Assembly: GCF_000527155.1 (NCBI RefSeq)
Contig: NZ_AZUQ01000001.1
Coordinates: 62,001-126,000 of the forward strand
Source: Haloglycomyces albus DSM 45210
GTDB taxonomy: Bacteria; Actinomycetota; Actinomycetes; Mycobacteriales; Micromonosporaceae
Direction of reading: 5' to 3'
Length of the DNA: 64,000 nucleotides
Shown here: piece after piece, positions 1-7,990 of the stretch
Layout of the letters: every line of letters begins with the position of its first letter
How positions within the stretch are numbered: position 1 is the stretch's first letter
The notes under the pieces: generated by a model
What the model saw: only the letters and a program-made list of their open reading frames with translations
Database searches by the model: none
What the model was told of the DNA's origin: nothing
Position numbers and translations under genes: made by a program

Positions 1-932
1 TCCCCTTCGTCGTAGGCGTTCTGAATGGCCACTTCAACGGCCGGGGCGATGTTCTTCATCGAGGAGGTAAGCAGGTATTCCTGGTTTTCCTCGGGCAGGC
101 TTTCATATCCGTCGGAGTCGACCCAGACCATGGTGACGCCGTCGGACTCCTGAATGGCGGCGGCGCCGCCCAGTCCAACCGGTCCGGCCACGGGGTGAAT
201 CACGTCGGCGCCCTGAGCGATGAAGTTCTCGGTCAGCGACTTACCGGCTCCGGTGTCTTCGAAGTCACCGGTGAAGGAGCCTTCCTGATCCTCAGGGTCC
301 CAGCCCAGGACGTCGACGTCGGCGTCGTTGTCGGCATTGTACTGCTCGACGCCTTCCACGAAGCCGTCCATGAAGATGGTTACCGGCGGAATCTTGACGC
401 CGCCCCAGGTGGCAACGGTTTCCGTCTCGCTGGTACCGGCCGCCGCATAGCCGGCCAGGAACGACGACTGAGCCGCGTTGAATTCCATGGAGAAGACGTT
501 GTCGGCGTCCACATGTGCGTCCACGATGCCGTAACGCTGGTCGGGGTTGGCTTCGGCGACCTCGGTGACCTGGTCGGTCATGAGACCTCCGACACCGATC
601 ACGATGTCGCACTCGTCATTGGTGGCACCGCGCAGGTTCGGCTCGAAGTCGGCGGAGGAATCGGACTGGCGGTAGGTGGCGACGATGTCGTCGTTGTTGT
701 CGACGGCTTCTTTAAAGCCGTTCCAACCTGATTCGTTGAACGAACGATCGTCGATACCGCCGGAGTCGGTGACCATACAAGCCTTAAAGCTCGCCTCCGA
801 GTCTCCATAGGTATTGCCTGAGCTCTTGGAGCCGTTTTCATCCGGCGCTTCACCGCAGGCAGATAGTAGGGCGATACTCGCGGCTGCGCTGCCTGCGAGT
901 ATGGTTTTCAAGCTGGTTTTCGTAGCTCCCAT
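1..932 (-). CDS. BMP/PnrA-family nucleoside-binding lipoprotein, paralogue 1 (3' end outside window)
   Basis: Substrate-binding lipoprotein of the basic membrane protein (BMP, PnrA-like) family; characterised members bind purine nucleosides for an ABC importer. The start at 932 gives MGATKTSLKT, then a hydrophobic stretch and a lipobox ending LLSAC, then the family signature ACMVTDSGGIDDRSFNESGW. An in-frame ATG at 947 would add MIIKG. About 310 residues are inside the window and it runs off the left edge at VAIQNAYDEG; comparison with the 363-residue paralogue at 2702-3793 suggests 50-60 residues are missing. A semi-palindrome (943-955) sits at its start. Family is confident; ligand is inferred. 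Confidence 0.88.
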   Translation of the reverse strand, partial: MGATKTSLKTILAGSAAASIALLSACGEAPDENGSKSSGNTYGDSEASFKACMVTDSGGIDDRSFNESGWNGFKEAVDNNDDIVATYRQSDSSADFEPNLRGATNDECDIVIGVGGLMTDQVTEVAEANPDQRYGIVDAHVDADNVFSMEFNAAQSSFLAGYAAAGTSETETVATWGGVKIPPVTIFMDGFVEGVEQYNADNDADVDVLGWDPEDQEGSFTGDFEDTGAGKSLTENFIAQGADVIHPVAGPVGLGGAAAIQESDGVTMVWVDSDGYESLPEENQEYLLTSSMKNIAPAVEVAIQNAYDEG

Positions 933-942
933 GCCTTTAATA

Positions 943-955
943 ATCATCCTATGAT
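943..955. promoter_or_regulatory. Inverted repeat ATCATCCTATGAT at the start of BMP paralogue 1
   Basis: Five-base arms around a 3-base centre. It matches the sites at 2581, 3789 and 3982, differing at one centre base. It overlaps the upstream candidate start codon of the BMP gene, a position where a bound repressor would block expression. Regulatory role is inferred. Confidence 0.5.
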
Positions 956-1120
956 CGGCTTAATGACACCTGTTGTAGCCAAATCGTTATTGAATCAACC
1001 TGTGAGCTTGACCAAAACACGGTGGTATAGGCGCCAGGTGCATAAGGCGGCACCGAGTGTCAGTGTAACGGGTGCCTTATTCCACAATATTGCAATGATC
1101 AATGCGATTTGCCTTGGGTC

Positions 1121-2323
1121 TCAGTCTGCGACGGCGACACGTGCCGACCCGAACCAAGCCGCTGCCGCCGCGGTTACGGCCAGGGCCGATCCTGCCCAGA
1201 GCACTGCGGTGACGGCGATTTCGTCGACCAGTAGGCCGCCCACGAACGAGGCGACGGCGATCGAGAGGTTGAAGAAGAAGGTGTTGATCGCGGTCGACAG
1301 CTCGGCCGCGTCGGGAGCGGCTCGCAGATACCAGCTTTGCACGCTGGGGGCGAGAAGTCCAAAGGCCAGACCCCACATCAGCATGAGAAGCGCGGCACTC
1401 ACCAGACTCAGCGGGACCACCGCCATTCCGGCCGTCGCCGCCCCCATGAGAGCGGCGATGCCGATCAGCGTACCGGTCAGATGCTTTTCCAGCAGTACTG
1501 CGGCCAAGGCGTTACCCGTCAGACCGGCGATGCCGAATACCACCAATAGGAGGCTGATCTCGGCAGCGCTGATTCCGCCGCTCTGTAGAACGGGTCGGAC
1601 GTAGGTGTAGGCGGTGAAATGGCCGGCCACGAACAGGACCGTCAGCATCGCGCCCACCTGCACGCCACGATTCGAGCGGAGGAGGTCGGTCAGCTGGCCG
1701 ACCCGCACGCTTCCCTGGGACGGAAGCGCCGGCACGAAGATCAACAGGAATACGAACGTCAGGGCCGCCAATCCGGCCACGACCAGAAACGAGGCCCGCC
1801 AGCTGACGGCGTCGCCCACGATGGTCACCAGGGGAACTCCGGCCACCGTCGCGGCTCCTCCACCGCCGTAAACCAGGGCCACGGCTTTGCTTACCTTGCC
1901 GTGCGGCGCGATACGCAGGGCGATTCCCCCCGCGATCGACCAGAATCCGCCGGTCGCGATACCGACGAGGACACGAGCGGCCAGAACGGTGGTGAACGAT
2001 TCGGAGATCGCCGAGACGACATTGGCGATGACCACCAGCAAGCTCAGCACCATGAGTACCTTGCGCCGGTCGGCTTTGGCGGTGGCGACGGTGAGGATGG
2101 GGGCGGACACGGCTGCCATGAGTCCGGGGGTGGCGACCATCAGTCCGGCCGTGCCTTCGGCGACGGACAACCCGTCGGCGATCGGGGTCAGTAGTCCTAC
2201 GGGCAGGATCTCGGAGGTCACCAAGGTGAAAACGCCCATGGCTACGGAGATGACGGCCAGCCAGGAATCCTGCTTTTGGCCCGTCGATACGGCGGGGGTC
2301 GTCGTGGTGGCGGTGGTTGTCAC
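1121..2323 (-). CDS. MFS (DHA1-type) efflux transporter, possibly purine nucleoside/base exporter
   Basis: 400-residue major facilitator with about 12 hydrophobic segments. The N-terminal half has the DHA1 pattern: TSEILPVGLLTPIADGL in helix 1, then the loop TAKADRRKVLM, then VGIATGGFWSIAGG. Overall it resembles AraJ/YdhP/NepI/PbuE-type exporters. It lies between two nucleoside-binding lipoprotein genes and near deoD, and a copy of the shared inverted repeat occurs about 260 bp upstream. Export of purine bases or nucleosides, as for NepI and PbuE, is therefore an attractive inference, but the sequence alone does not fix the substrate. The low-complexity start MTTTATTTT is kept because it is the first ATG of the frame. 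Confidence 0.8.
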   Translation of the reverse strand: MTTTATTTTPAVSTGQKQDSWLAVISVAMGVFTLVTSEILPVGLLTPIADGLSVAEGTAGLMVATPGLMAAVSAPILTVATAKADRRKVLMVLSLLVVIANVVSAISESFTTVLAARVLVGIATGGFWSIAGGIALRIAPHGKVSKAVALVYGGGGAATVAGVPLVTIVGDAVSWRASFLVVAGLAALTFVFLLIFVPALPSQGSVRVGQLTDLLRSNRGVQVGAMLTVLFVAGHFTAYTYVRPVLQSGGISAAEISLLLVVFGIAGLTGNALAAVLLEKHLTGTLIGIAALMGAATAGMAVVPLSLVSAALLMLMWGLAFGLLAPSVQSWYLRAAPDAAELSTAINTFFFNLSIAVASFVGGLLVDEIAVTAVLWAGSALAVTAAAAAWFGSARVAVAD

Positions 2324-2701
2324 GGGAGTGCCTTTCCAGATGGGTGTCGGTACGTGTGCGGCCCGCGTCTGTGGAGAGAGCGGGCCTTGAAGGTCCGTCG
2401 ATTCGCTTCACATCACGTGCCGTACCGGTCCACCACTCGGTCAGGCGGTCTGACGTGTGAGAGTGCAGGGCGGGCCACGGTGTTTCCGTCGTTGTCCCGA
2501 CCGACCTCGCCGGTTCGCACCGAACGAGGCCCTGGTGGTGCCTTCACCACGTCAACTGCCCATGTCATCGCTCGAGAACGATTCATGGGATGAATTTGTC
2601 GTTGCTTCACATTGTGCGCCGACGGGCAGGTGGGACGCAAGAATTCCCTCCAGATCGTTAGGTATCTCGCATCCCACCGGGGTCGACGCGCCGGCGAAGG
2701 A
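2324..2701. other. 378-bp intergenic region between MFS gene and BMP paralogue 2
   Basis: I find no convincing gene. It is the leader of the MFS gene and lies downstream of the BMP gene on the same strand. The only clear structure is the inverted repeat at 2581-2595, so the MFS promoter is probably near there with a long 5' leader. Confidence 0.5.
2581..2595. promoter_or_regulatory. Inverted repeat ATTCATGGGATGAAT upstream of the MFS gene
   Basis: Perfect 6-base arms (ATTCAT/ATGAAT) around GGG. The same 15-mer occurs at 3982-3996 before deoD, and its core TCATGGGATGA recurs at the two BMP starts. Candidate operator of a local purine regulon. Confidence 0.55.
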
Positions 2702-3793
2702 CTACTGCTCCGGACGGGCGGGGCTGTCGATCGTCAGCGACCCCGTGATGATCTGGGACTGAATCTTGTCGAGTTCGATGGTCAGATCGTCCGGGACTTG
2801 AGTGTCGAAGGTGTGGAACTCCGACATCGCCACGCCTTCATTGGACAGGTCTCCCAGATAGGAACCGTCGGTTCCGCCTCCGGCGTAGGAACGGTCGATC
2901 GCCTTCGTCACGGCCGCGGAGATGTTCTTGACCGACGAGGTCAGAATGCGGTCGCAGGCGTCTTCCAAGGCGATACATCCGTCGCGGTCCACCCAGACGA
3001 CTTTGACGTCGCCGGTCTCTTTGGCGACTTCGATCGTCCCCATGCCGGCGGTACCGGCGACCGAGTGAACGACGTCGGCCCCTTCCTCGACGAAGTTCTC
3101 CGTTACCTCTCGCCCGGACTCGACATCTTCGAAGCTGTCGATGAAGGTCCCTTCCTGGGCGTCGGGATCCCACCCGAGAACGTCCACGGACTCGTTTTTG
3201 ACCTCGTTGTAGTACTCGACTCCTTGGACGTATCCGTCCATGAAGATCGTCACCGGCCCGATCGGCATACCGCCCCATGTGGCCACCGTTCCCGTCTCGC
3301 TCGTGGCAGCGGCGGCGTATCCGGTGAGGAAGGACGATTCGGAGGGGTCGAATTCGATCGAGTAGACATTGTCGAGGTCGATATTGCCGTCCACGATGGC
3401 AAAATCCTGCTCGGGATGCTCGGCGGCGAATTCGGCCAGGTCTTCGACGATCAGGCCACCGATGCCGAAGATGATGTCGCAGTCGTTGGCGATCGACTGC
3501 TCCAGATTCGGCAAGAAATCGTCATGCGTCTCCGATACCAGGTAGTCGACGTGGATGCTCGAGTTTCCGTACGATGATTGAAGGAACCCGTCCCACGCCG
3601 CCTCATTGAACGAACGGTCGTCGACATCACCCGAGTCGGTGACCATGCAGGCTTGATATTCATTCTCGGCTTGATCGCCTCCGGCGCCATCGCCGTTGCC
3701 GCCACAAGCGCTGAGGGTCAGCATTCCCACAGACGCTACGGTGACGGCCTTCACTAGTGGTTGGTTCCTTGACTCCATGAGATCAATAATCAT
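2702..3793 (-). CDS. BMP/PnrA-family nucleoside-binding lipoprotein, paralogue 2
   Basis: 363-residue solute-binding lipoprotein of the BMP family (PF02608). The signal peptide ends at lipobox LTLSAC, near residue 30. An acidic linker is followed by YQACMVTDSGDVDDRSFNEA, then IIFGIGGLIVEDLAEFA and AIVDGNIDLDNVYSIEFDPS, all typical of PnrA-like nucleoside binders. It resembles the paralogue at 1-932 in order and motifs, so the pair looks duplicated with the MFS gene between. No ATPase or permease of the importer is in the window. The ORF begins MIIDLMESRNQ; the first ATG lies inside the inverted repeat at 3789-3801, so the M at 3778 is an alternative start. Confidence 0.9.
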   Translation of the reverse strand: MIIDLMESRNQPLVKAVTVASVGMLTLSACGGNGDGAGGDQAENEYQACMVTDSGDVDDRSFNEAAWDGFLQSSYGNSSIHVDYLVSETHDDFLPNLEQSIANDCDIIFGIGGLIVEDLAEFAAEHPEQDFAIVDGNIDLDNVYSIEFDPSESSFLTGYAAAATSETGTVATWGGMPIGPVTIFMDGYVQGVEYYNEVKNESVDVLGWDPDAQEGTFIDSFEDVESGREVTENFVEEGADVVHSVAGTAGMGTIEVAKETGDVKVVWVDRDGCIALEDACDRILTSSVKNISAAVTKAIDRSYAGGGTDGSYLGDLSNEGVAMSEFHTFDTQVPDDLTIELDKIQSQIITGSLTIDSPARPEQ

Positions 3794-3801
3794 CCCATGA
3801 T
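3789..3801. promoter_or_regulatory. Inverted repeat ATCATCCCATGAT over the BMP paralogue 2 start codon
   Basis: On the minus strand it reads ATCATGGGATGAT, with the gene's first ATG as its right half. It has the same core as the sites at 943, 2581 and 3982. Candidate operator, or combined operator and translation start. Confidence 0.5.
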
Positions 3802-3981
3802 GGGCGGTTTGGCACTATGTGTTGTGGAATCGTTATCCCCTTTGCCTGTGACCTTAATCCGAGCGTATGACCGCTGCCACGCGCACGGATCCGTCCATTT
3901 GCGAATGTCAGCGCATCAAAACGACCACACGATTCGTTTTCGACACAAGAGACGCGAACAGACCCGTCTCACCGCTGAAAA

Positions 3982-3996
3982 ATTCATGGGATGAAT
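3982..3996. promoter_or_regulatory. Inverted repeat ATTCATGGGATGAAT upstream of deoD
   Basis: Identical to the 15-mer at 2581-2595. It ends 16 bases before the deoD ATG at 4013. No strong Shine-Dalgarno is visible between them, so the promoter and operator are probably very close to the gene. Confidence 0.55.
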
Positions 3997-4012
3997 ATGT
4001 CATGCTGTAGAC

Positions 4013-4723
4013 ATGTCAACACCACATATTTCCGCCGCCAAAGGCGATATTGCCGACACCGTCCTTCTCCCAGGTGATCCACTGCGCGCCAAATGGATTG
4101 CCGAGACATTCCTGGAGGACGCCCGGTGCTACACGGAAGTACGCAATATGTTCGGCTACACCGGCACCTACAAGGGCCAACGGGTATCGGTACAGGGCAC
4201 GGGAATGGGCCAGCCCTCCGCTGCCATCTACACCCACGAACTGCTGGATTACTACGAGGTTAAGAACGTCATTCGCGTCGGCTCCGCCGGAGCCGTCCAC
4301 AACTCGATTGAACTACGTGACGTCGTCGCGGGCATCGGAGCCACCACCAATTCCAGCATGAACCGCATCCGGTTCGAAAACGTAGTGGACTTCGCCCCGG
4401 TCGCCGACTACAGCCTCCTCAAAGCCGCCGACCAGGCAGCGGAGGCCCGCGGCATCAACCTCCGCGTCGGCCAACTGTACAGCTCCGACACCTTCTACAC
4501 CGACGCACCGGAAGTGGAAAAACGCCTGTCGGATTACGGCATTCTCGCCATTGAAATGGAAGCCGCCGCCATTTACACCTTGGCGGCGAAGTTCCAGGCT
4601 CGCGCGCTCGCCATCTGCACCATTTCCGATCACATTCTGCAGGGAACGGCGTTGTCGGCTCAGGAGCGTCAGGAGTCGTTCTCCGAGATGATGGAAATCG
4701 CTCTGGACTCCGCAGTGTCGTAA
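4013..4723 (+). CDS. deoD: Purine nucleoside phosphorylase, DeoD type
   Basis: Cytosolic enzyme that splits purine (deoxy)ribonucleosides with phosphate into base and (deoxy)ribose-1-phosphate. At 236 residues it has the usual length of hexameric DeoD proteins. Signature pieces in order: LLPGDPLRAKWIAE, the phosphate and ribose site VQGTGMGQPSAAIYTHEL, the glycine-rich VIRVGSAGA, AIEMEAAAIY, and the catalytic aspartate in TISDHI near residue 205. It is monocistronic, with a strong hairpin terminator at 4746-4785. With the two BMP lipoproteins and the MFS transporter it forms a purine uptake/salvage neighbourhood, and it shares the 15-base inverted repeat. Confidence 0.96.
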   Translation: MSTPHISAAKGDIADTVLLPGDPLRAKWIAETFLEDARCYTEVRNMFGYTGTYKGQRVSVQGTGMGQPSAAIYTHELLDYYEVKNVIRVGSAGAVHNSIELRDVVAGIGATTNSSMNRIRFENVVDFAPVADYSLLKAADQAAEARGINLRVGQLYSSDTFYTDAPEVEKRLSDYGILAIEMEAAAIYTLAAKFQARALAICTISDHILQGTALSAQERQESFSEMMEIALDSAVS

Positions 4724-4745
4724 GCGGCTCCCTCATTCCACGACG

Positions 4746-4785
4746 TCGGCTCGGCCACCCGTACCTTCCGAGGTGGCCGAGCCGA
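4746..4785 (+). terminator. Rho-independent terminator of deoD
   Basis: Perfect 14-bp stem (4746-4759 with 4772-4785) with a 12-base loop, followed shortly by TTTT in GTGTTTTAG. It lies 23 bp after the deoD stop and before the riboswitch transcript. Confidence 0.85.
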
Positions 4786-4849
4786 TCGTGTTTTAGACGT
4801 CGCCAACACACCCCGACACCGCCGACGAGTATTGCGATACAGCTTCGTT

Positions 4850-5110
4850 TATTCTGGACCCGCCGCAGTGCACGGGAATCCGGTGCGAATCCGGAACGGT
4901 CCTCGCCACTGTAAACAAGTAAACATCGGTTCACGCGACCGGTCGTACCGACCTCGGAGTCGGTTCGCCAACCATAGGTGCCCGCCGACGGCGGCGTACG
5001 GACACGGGTCGCAGCCACTGGACTCAACCGTCTGGGAAGGTGACCGATGGAAGTTCGTCTTCACTTGTAAGTCAGGAGACCGGCTGCGGCAGAGGAAGTC
5101 CACCACGAGG
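4850..5110 (+). promoter_or_regulatory. Cobalamin (AdoCbl) riboswitch
   Basis: The leader of the following ABC-transporter genes has the conserved blocks of the cobalamin riboswitch in the right order: GGGAATC at 4874, GGTGCGAATCC at 4882, CCTCGCCACTGTAA at 4901, the B12 box AGCCACTGG at 5013 followed by CTGGGAAGG at 5032, and GTAAGTCAGGAGACCGGC at 5067. It ends just before the start codon at 5125, so it most likely controls translation or termination in response to cobalamin. The outer boundaries are approximate. Confidence 0.93.
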
Positions 5111-5124
5111 TATGGGAGTATCGC

Positions 5125-6108
5125 ATGTCCACTCTGTCTCAACCGCGTTCCGATTCCCTGTCACGCAAAGGTATCGCTACGCTGTCCGCCGCCGCGATCA
5201 TCGGTCTCTCCGCATGCGGAACCGACCCGGAAGCGTCGTCATCCCCCGACACGACCACCATCGACAACTGCGGAGTCGAAGTGTCCGCAACCGACGTTCC
5301 CGAACGAGTCGTCACCATGAACCAGGCCGCCACGGAAATCATGCTGGCGCTCGGTCTGGAAGACCATCTCATCGGAACGGCCTATCTCGACGACGCCATC
5401 CATCCCGACTTGGCCGACGCCTACGCCGACGTCCCCGTCCTCGCCGAGCAATACCCGTCCAAAGAGGTTCTCTACGACGTCGAACCCGATTTCGTCTACG
5501 GTTCCTACGAATCCGCGTTCAACGACGACGCCGCCGGTAGCCGCGACGACCTGACCAGCCTAGGCATCGCCTCCTACCTGTCCCCAAGTTCCTGCATGGA
5601 CCGGCCCATGGAAATCTCCGACGTGCACGGCGAAATCACCGATATCGCGGCACTGTTCGACATCACCGAGCAAGGAGAAAAACTGGTGTCGGACCAGCAG
5701 ACGACGATCGATCAATCCGCCGCCTCTCTCACCGACGCCGACCTGACCGTTCTCTGGTGGGACAACAAACTCGATTCCCCCAGCGTCGGCGCTTGCTGCG
5801 GCACACCGGCCATGCTCATGAACTCCCTGGGGCTGGACAACGGCTTCTCCGACGTCGAAGGGAGCTGGGCGGAAGTGAACTGGGAGAACATCATTGAAAT
5901 CGACCCCGACGTCATCGTCGCCGTCGATGCCGAATGGTCGCCTGCCACCGAAAAAATCGACAAACTACACAACGATCCGGCTCTCAACGAATTGTCGGCG
6001 GTACAGGACGACACCATCGTCACCATACCCTTCTCCGCCACCACCGCCGGCTTCCGAAACGCGGAAGCCATCGCCGACCTCAGCGAGCAGATAGCGGCGG
6101 TCCTGTAG
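5125..6108 (+). CDS. Corrinoid-type ABC transporter substrate-binding lipoprotein (BtuF-like; family also labelled F420-0 transporter)
   Basis: 327-residue lipoprotein with lipobox IIGLSAC near residue 30. The mature part is a two-lobed periplasmic-binding fold: the first lobe opens RVVTMNQAATEIMLALGL and contains VEPDFVYGSYESAF; the second contains VGACCGTPAMLMNSLGLDNG and ends IPFSATTAGFRNAEAIA. These motifs match my memory of the actinobacterial family that automatic pipelines call putative F420-0 ABC transporter substrate-binding protein. Here the gene lies directly behind a cobalamin riboswitch, which argues for a corrinoid ligand. The stop TAG overlaps the GTG start of the permease by one base, so the two genes are translationally coupled. 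Confidence 0.85.
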   Translation: MSTLSQPRSDSLSRKGIATLSAAAIIGLSACGTDPEASSSPDTTTIDNCGVEVSATDVPERVVTMNQAATEIMLALGLEDHLIGTAYLDDAIHPDLADAYADVPVLAEQYPSKEVLYDVEPDFVYGSYESAFNDDAAGSRDDLTSLGIASYLSPSSCMDRPMEISDVHGEITDIAALFDITEQGEKLVSDQQTTIDQSAASLTDADLTVLWWDNKLDSPSVGACCGTPAMLMNSLGLDNGFSDVEGSWAEVNWENIIEIDPDVIVAVDAEWSPATEKIDKLHNDPALNELSAVQDDTIVTIPFSATTAGFRNAEAIADLSEQIAAVL

Positions 6109-7172
6109 TGGCGAGCGCCCCGTGCTCCGCCGGGCATCGGGAACTCAAACAATCGCGTCGCATAACCGTCGCCTGCCTCGCACTGCTGGTCGGCCTCATT
6201 CTGTCCATACTTCACAGTGTTGCGATCGGTCCGGCGGGACTGTCGGTGAGCTCGGTCTGGCACATCCTCATCGAGTGGACCGGGATCAGCGCCGGCGACG
6301 TTTCCGCCCTGCACGGCCGCATCGTCTGGGAACTGCGCCTGCCCCGCGTCCTCACCGCCGGAGTGGTCGGCGCGGGGCTGGCACTGACCGGAGCGGTCAT
6401 GCAGAGCCTGACCCGCAATCCCATGGCCGACCCGTATCTCTTCGGCGTCTCCTCGGGTGCGTCGCTCGGGGCCGTCGCCGTCATCGTGGTCGGGGTGGGA
6501 AGCGGTCTGTACGCACTCACGGCGGGAGCATTCCTCGGAGCCATTACCGTATTCAGCCTGGTCATTCTCTTCTCCCTGCAACGCGGCGCTCTCGCCCCGG
6601 GACGGATGATCCTGGCAGGGATCGCGCTGAGCCAGTTCTGCGGCGCCATCACGACCTTCATCATCATCTGGGAGGGTAATCCTCAAGCGACGCAATCGAT
6701 CATCCACTGGCTGTCCGGATCACTGTCACGAGCGCGGTGGGAGTCGTTGGGCCTGGCATTTACAGTGTTTGCCCTGGTAGGAATTATCACGATGGGGCAC
6801 GCCAAGGCGCTCGACGCGTTCGCGTTCGGGGAGGAAACCGCCGTCGCTCTCGGGGTATCGGTACACCGTACCCGCTGGTTGTTGCTGGTCGCCGGAGCTC
6901 TGTTGACGGCCACTCTCGTGTCCATCAGCGGCGCCATCGGTTTCGTCGGATTGATTCTGCCGCATGCGGTGCGACTGTTCAGCGGGCCAAGTTACCGGCG
7001 GCTACTACCGATAGCGACCATGGTGGGGGCGATTTTCATGATATGGGTGGACACGGTGGCCCGCACGGTATTCGAACCACGCGAGATCCCGGTCGGCGTC
7101 ATTACCGCCGTCATCGGTGTACCGATGTTCATTCTACTGATGGCCCGCAGCAAACGATTGGTTTCAATGTAG
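6108..7172 (+). CDS. BtuC/FecCD-family ABC transporter permease
   Basis: Integral membrane permease of the FecCD family, which in characterised systems carries vitamin B12 or iron-siderophores. I chose the GTG at 6108 (354 residues) because it overlaps the upstream stop as TAGTG; the longer open frame only reads through the preceding gene. Family motifs: LRLPRVLTAGVVGAGLALTG, MQSLTRNPMADPYLFGVSSG, LAGIALSQF and the coupling-loop region GAIGFVGLILPHAVRLFSG. About nine to ten hydrophobic segments are visible. The ATPase expected next to it is absent, since the next gene is an unrelated flavoprotein on the opposite strand. The start of this frame also encodes the end of the preceding lipoprotein in another frame. 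Confidence 0.93.
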   Translation: MASAPCSAGHRELKQSRRITVACLALLVGLILSILHSVAIGPAGLSVSSVWHILIEWTGISAGDVSALHGRIVWELRLPRVLTAGVVGAGLALTGAVMQSLTRNPMADPYLFGVSSGASLGAVAVIVVGVGSGLYALTAGAFLGAITVFSLVILFSLQRGALAPGRMILAGIALSQFCGAITTFIIIWEGNPQATQSIIHWLSGSLSRARWESLGLAFTVFALVGIITMGHAKALDAFAFGEETAVALGVSVHRTRWLLLVAGALLTATLVSISGAIGFVGLILPHAVRLFSGPSYRRLLPIATMVGAIFMIWVDTVARTVFEPREIPVGVITAVIGVPMFILLMARSKRLVSM

Positions 7173-7210
7173 GAGCGCGGTGGGAGACCCCGCGCTCTAC
7201 CGCATCGTTG

Positions 7211-7819
7211 CTACGTGGTGGACCCCTTCTTAAAGCTGTCGGTGATCCCCAGGAGCCGTTTGGTCAAGAGCGCGACTTCAATCCGCGTTTTCTCCCCCAC
7301 CGGACCGTTCACGCCGACATGACTGGCGCCGTATGGATTACCCAGTTCGGCCTCGAACATCATGGGGTCGGTGTAGCCGAGCGGCACGATGATCGCTCCC
7401 CAATGATAGAAGGTGTTCATCATCGACGTAATGGTCGTCTCCTGACCCCCGTGACTGGTCTGCGAGGAGGTGAACGCGGAGACGGTCTTATTGATGAGTT
7501 TCCCCGCGCCCCACAACGGTCCGGTCTGATCGATGAACTGCTTCAGCTGGGCGGTGGGGAGCCCGTATCTCGTGGGTGTCCCGAACATGAGGGCATCGGC
7601 CCATTCCAGGTCGTCCAGGGTAGCGACCGGTATATCCAAGGTGGCGTCAAAATGCGCCTTCCAGTCGGCGTTGGATTCGATGGCGCTCGCGGGTGCCAGT
7701 TCTTCGGCGCGGCGGAGTCGGACCTCGGCACCCCAGTCGTTGGCCTCGCGTTCGGCGGTTTTGGCCATGGCGTGTACGTTGCCTGTTTGCGAGTAATAGA
7801 TGATGGCCAGATTAACCAT
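7211..7819 (-). CDS. wrbA: NAD(P)H:quinone oxidoreductase, WrbA/flavodoxin-like
   Basis: 202-residue FMN-binding flavoprotein of the WrbA type, which reduces quinones by two electrons at the membrane surface. The phosphate-binding loop is at the N-terminus (IIYYSQTGNVHAMA). It is followed by the characteristic FGTPTRYGLPTAQLKQFIDQ near residue 80 and by SSQTSHGGQETTI near residue 115; HGGQE is a hallmark of this family. The gene faces the PfkB kinase across a 171-bp AT-rich divergent intergenic region. Convergent arrangement with the transporter operon means it is not part of it. Confidence 0.93.
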   Translation of the reverse strand: MVNLAIIYYSQTGNVHAMAKTAEREANDWGAEVRLRRAEELAPASAIESNADWKAHFDATLDIPVATLDDLEWADALMFGTPTRYGLPTAQLKQFIDQTGPLWGAGKLINKTVSAFTSSQTSHGGQETTITSMMNTFYHWGAIIVPLGYTDPMMFEAELGNPYGASHVGVNGPVGEKTRIEVALLTKRLLGITDSFKKGSTT

Positions 7820-7990
7820 GTCGCACTCCTTAGTGACCGTGTGAGCTGTTTGAAGACGTCAGCCGCCCGTCATTATATCCCTCGGTGATCGCAACTTTAC
7901 TTTTAGCGATAAAACGGTCTTGCGATTTTGTTTACGCGATCGTTTTTATTGTGGTTGCCAGGGTCGCGCACCGAATAGGACAATCGAGGC

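Noticed and set aside
2612-3577. 321-codon plus-strand frame
   Set aside because: Mirror of the BMP paralogue 2 gene; no recognisable motif.
5934-6107. Extended N-terminus for the permease
   Set aside because: It overlaps the end of the lipoprotein gene in another frame; the GTG at 6108 with the TAGTG overlap is the normal coupled start.
7861-7990. AT-rich GCGAT/AAAACG repeats between wrbA and the PfkB gene
   Set aside because: The repeats are short and imperfect; they may be operator parts but I cannot define a site.
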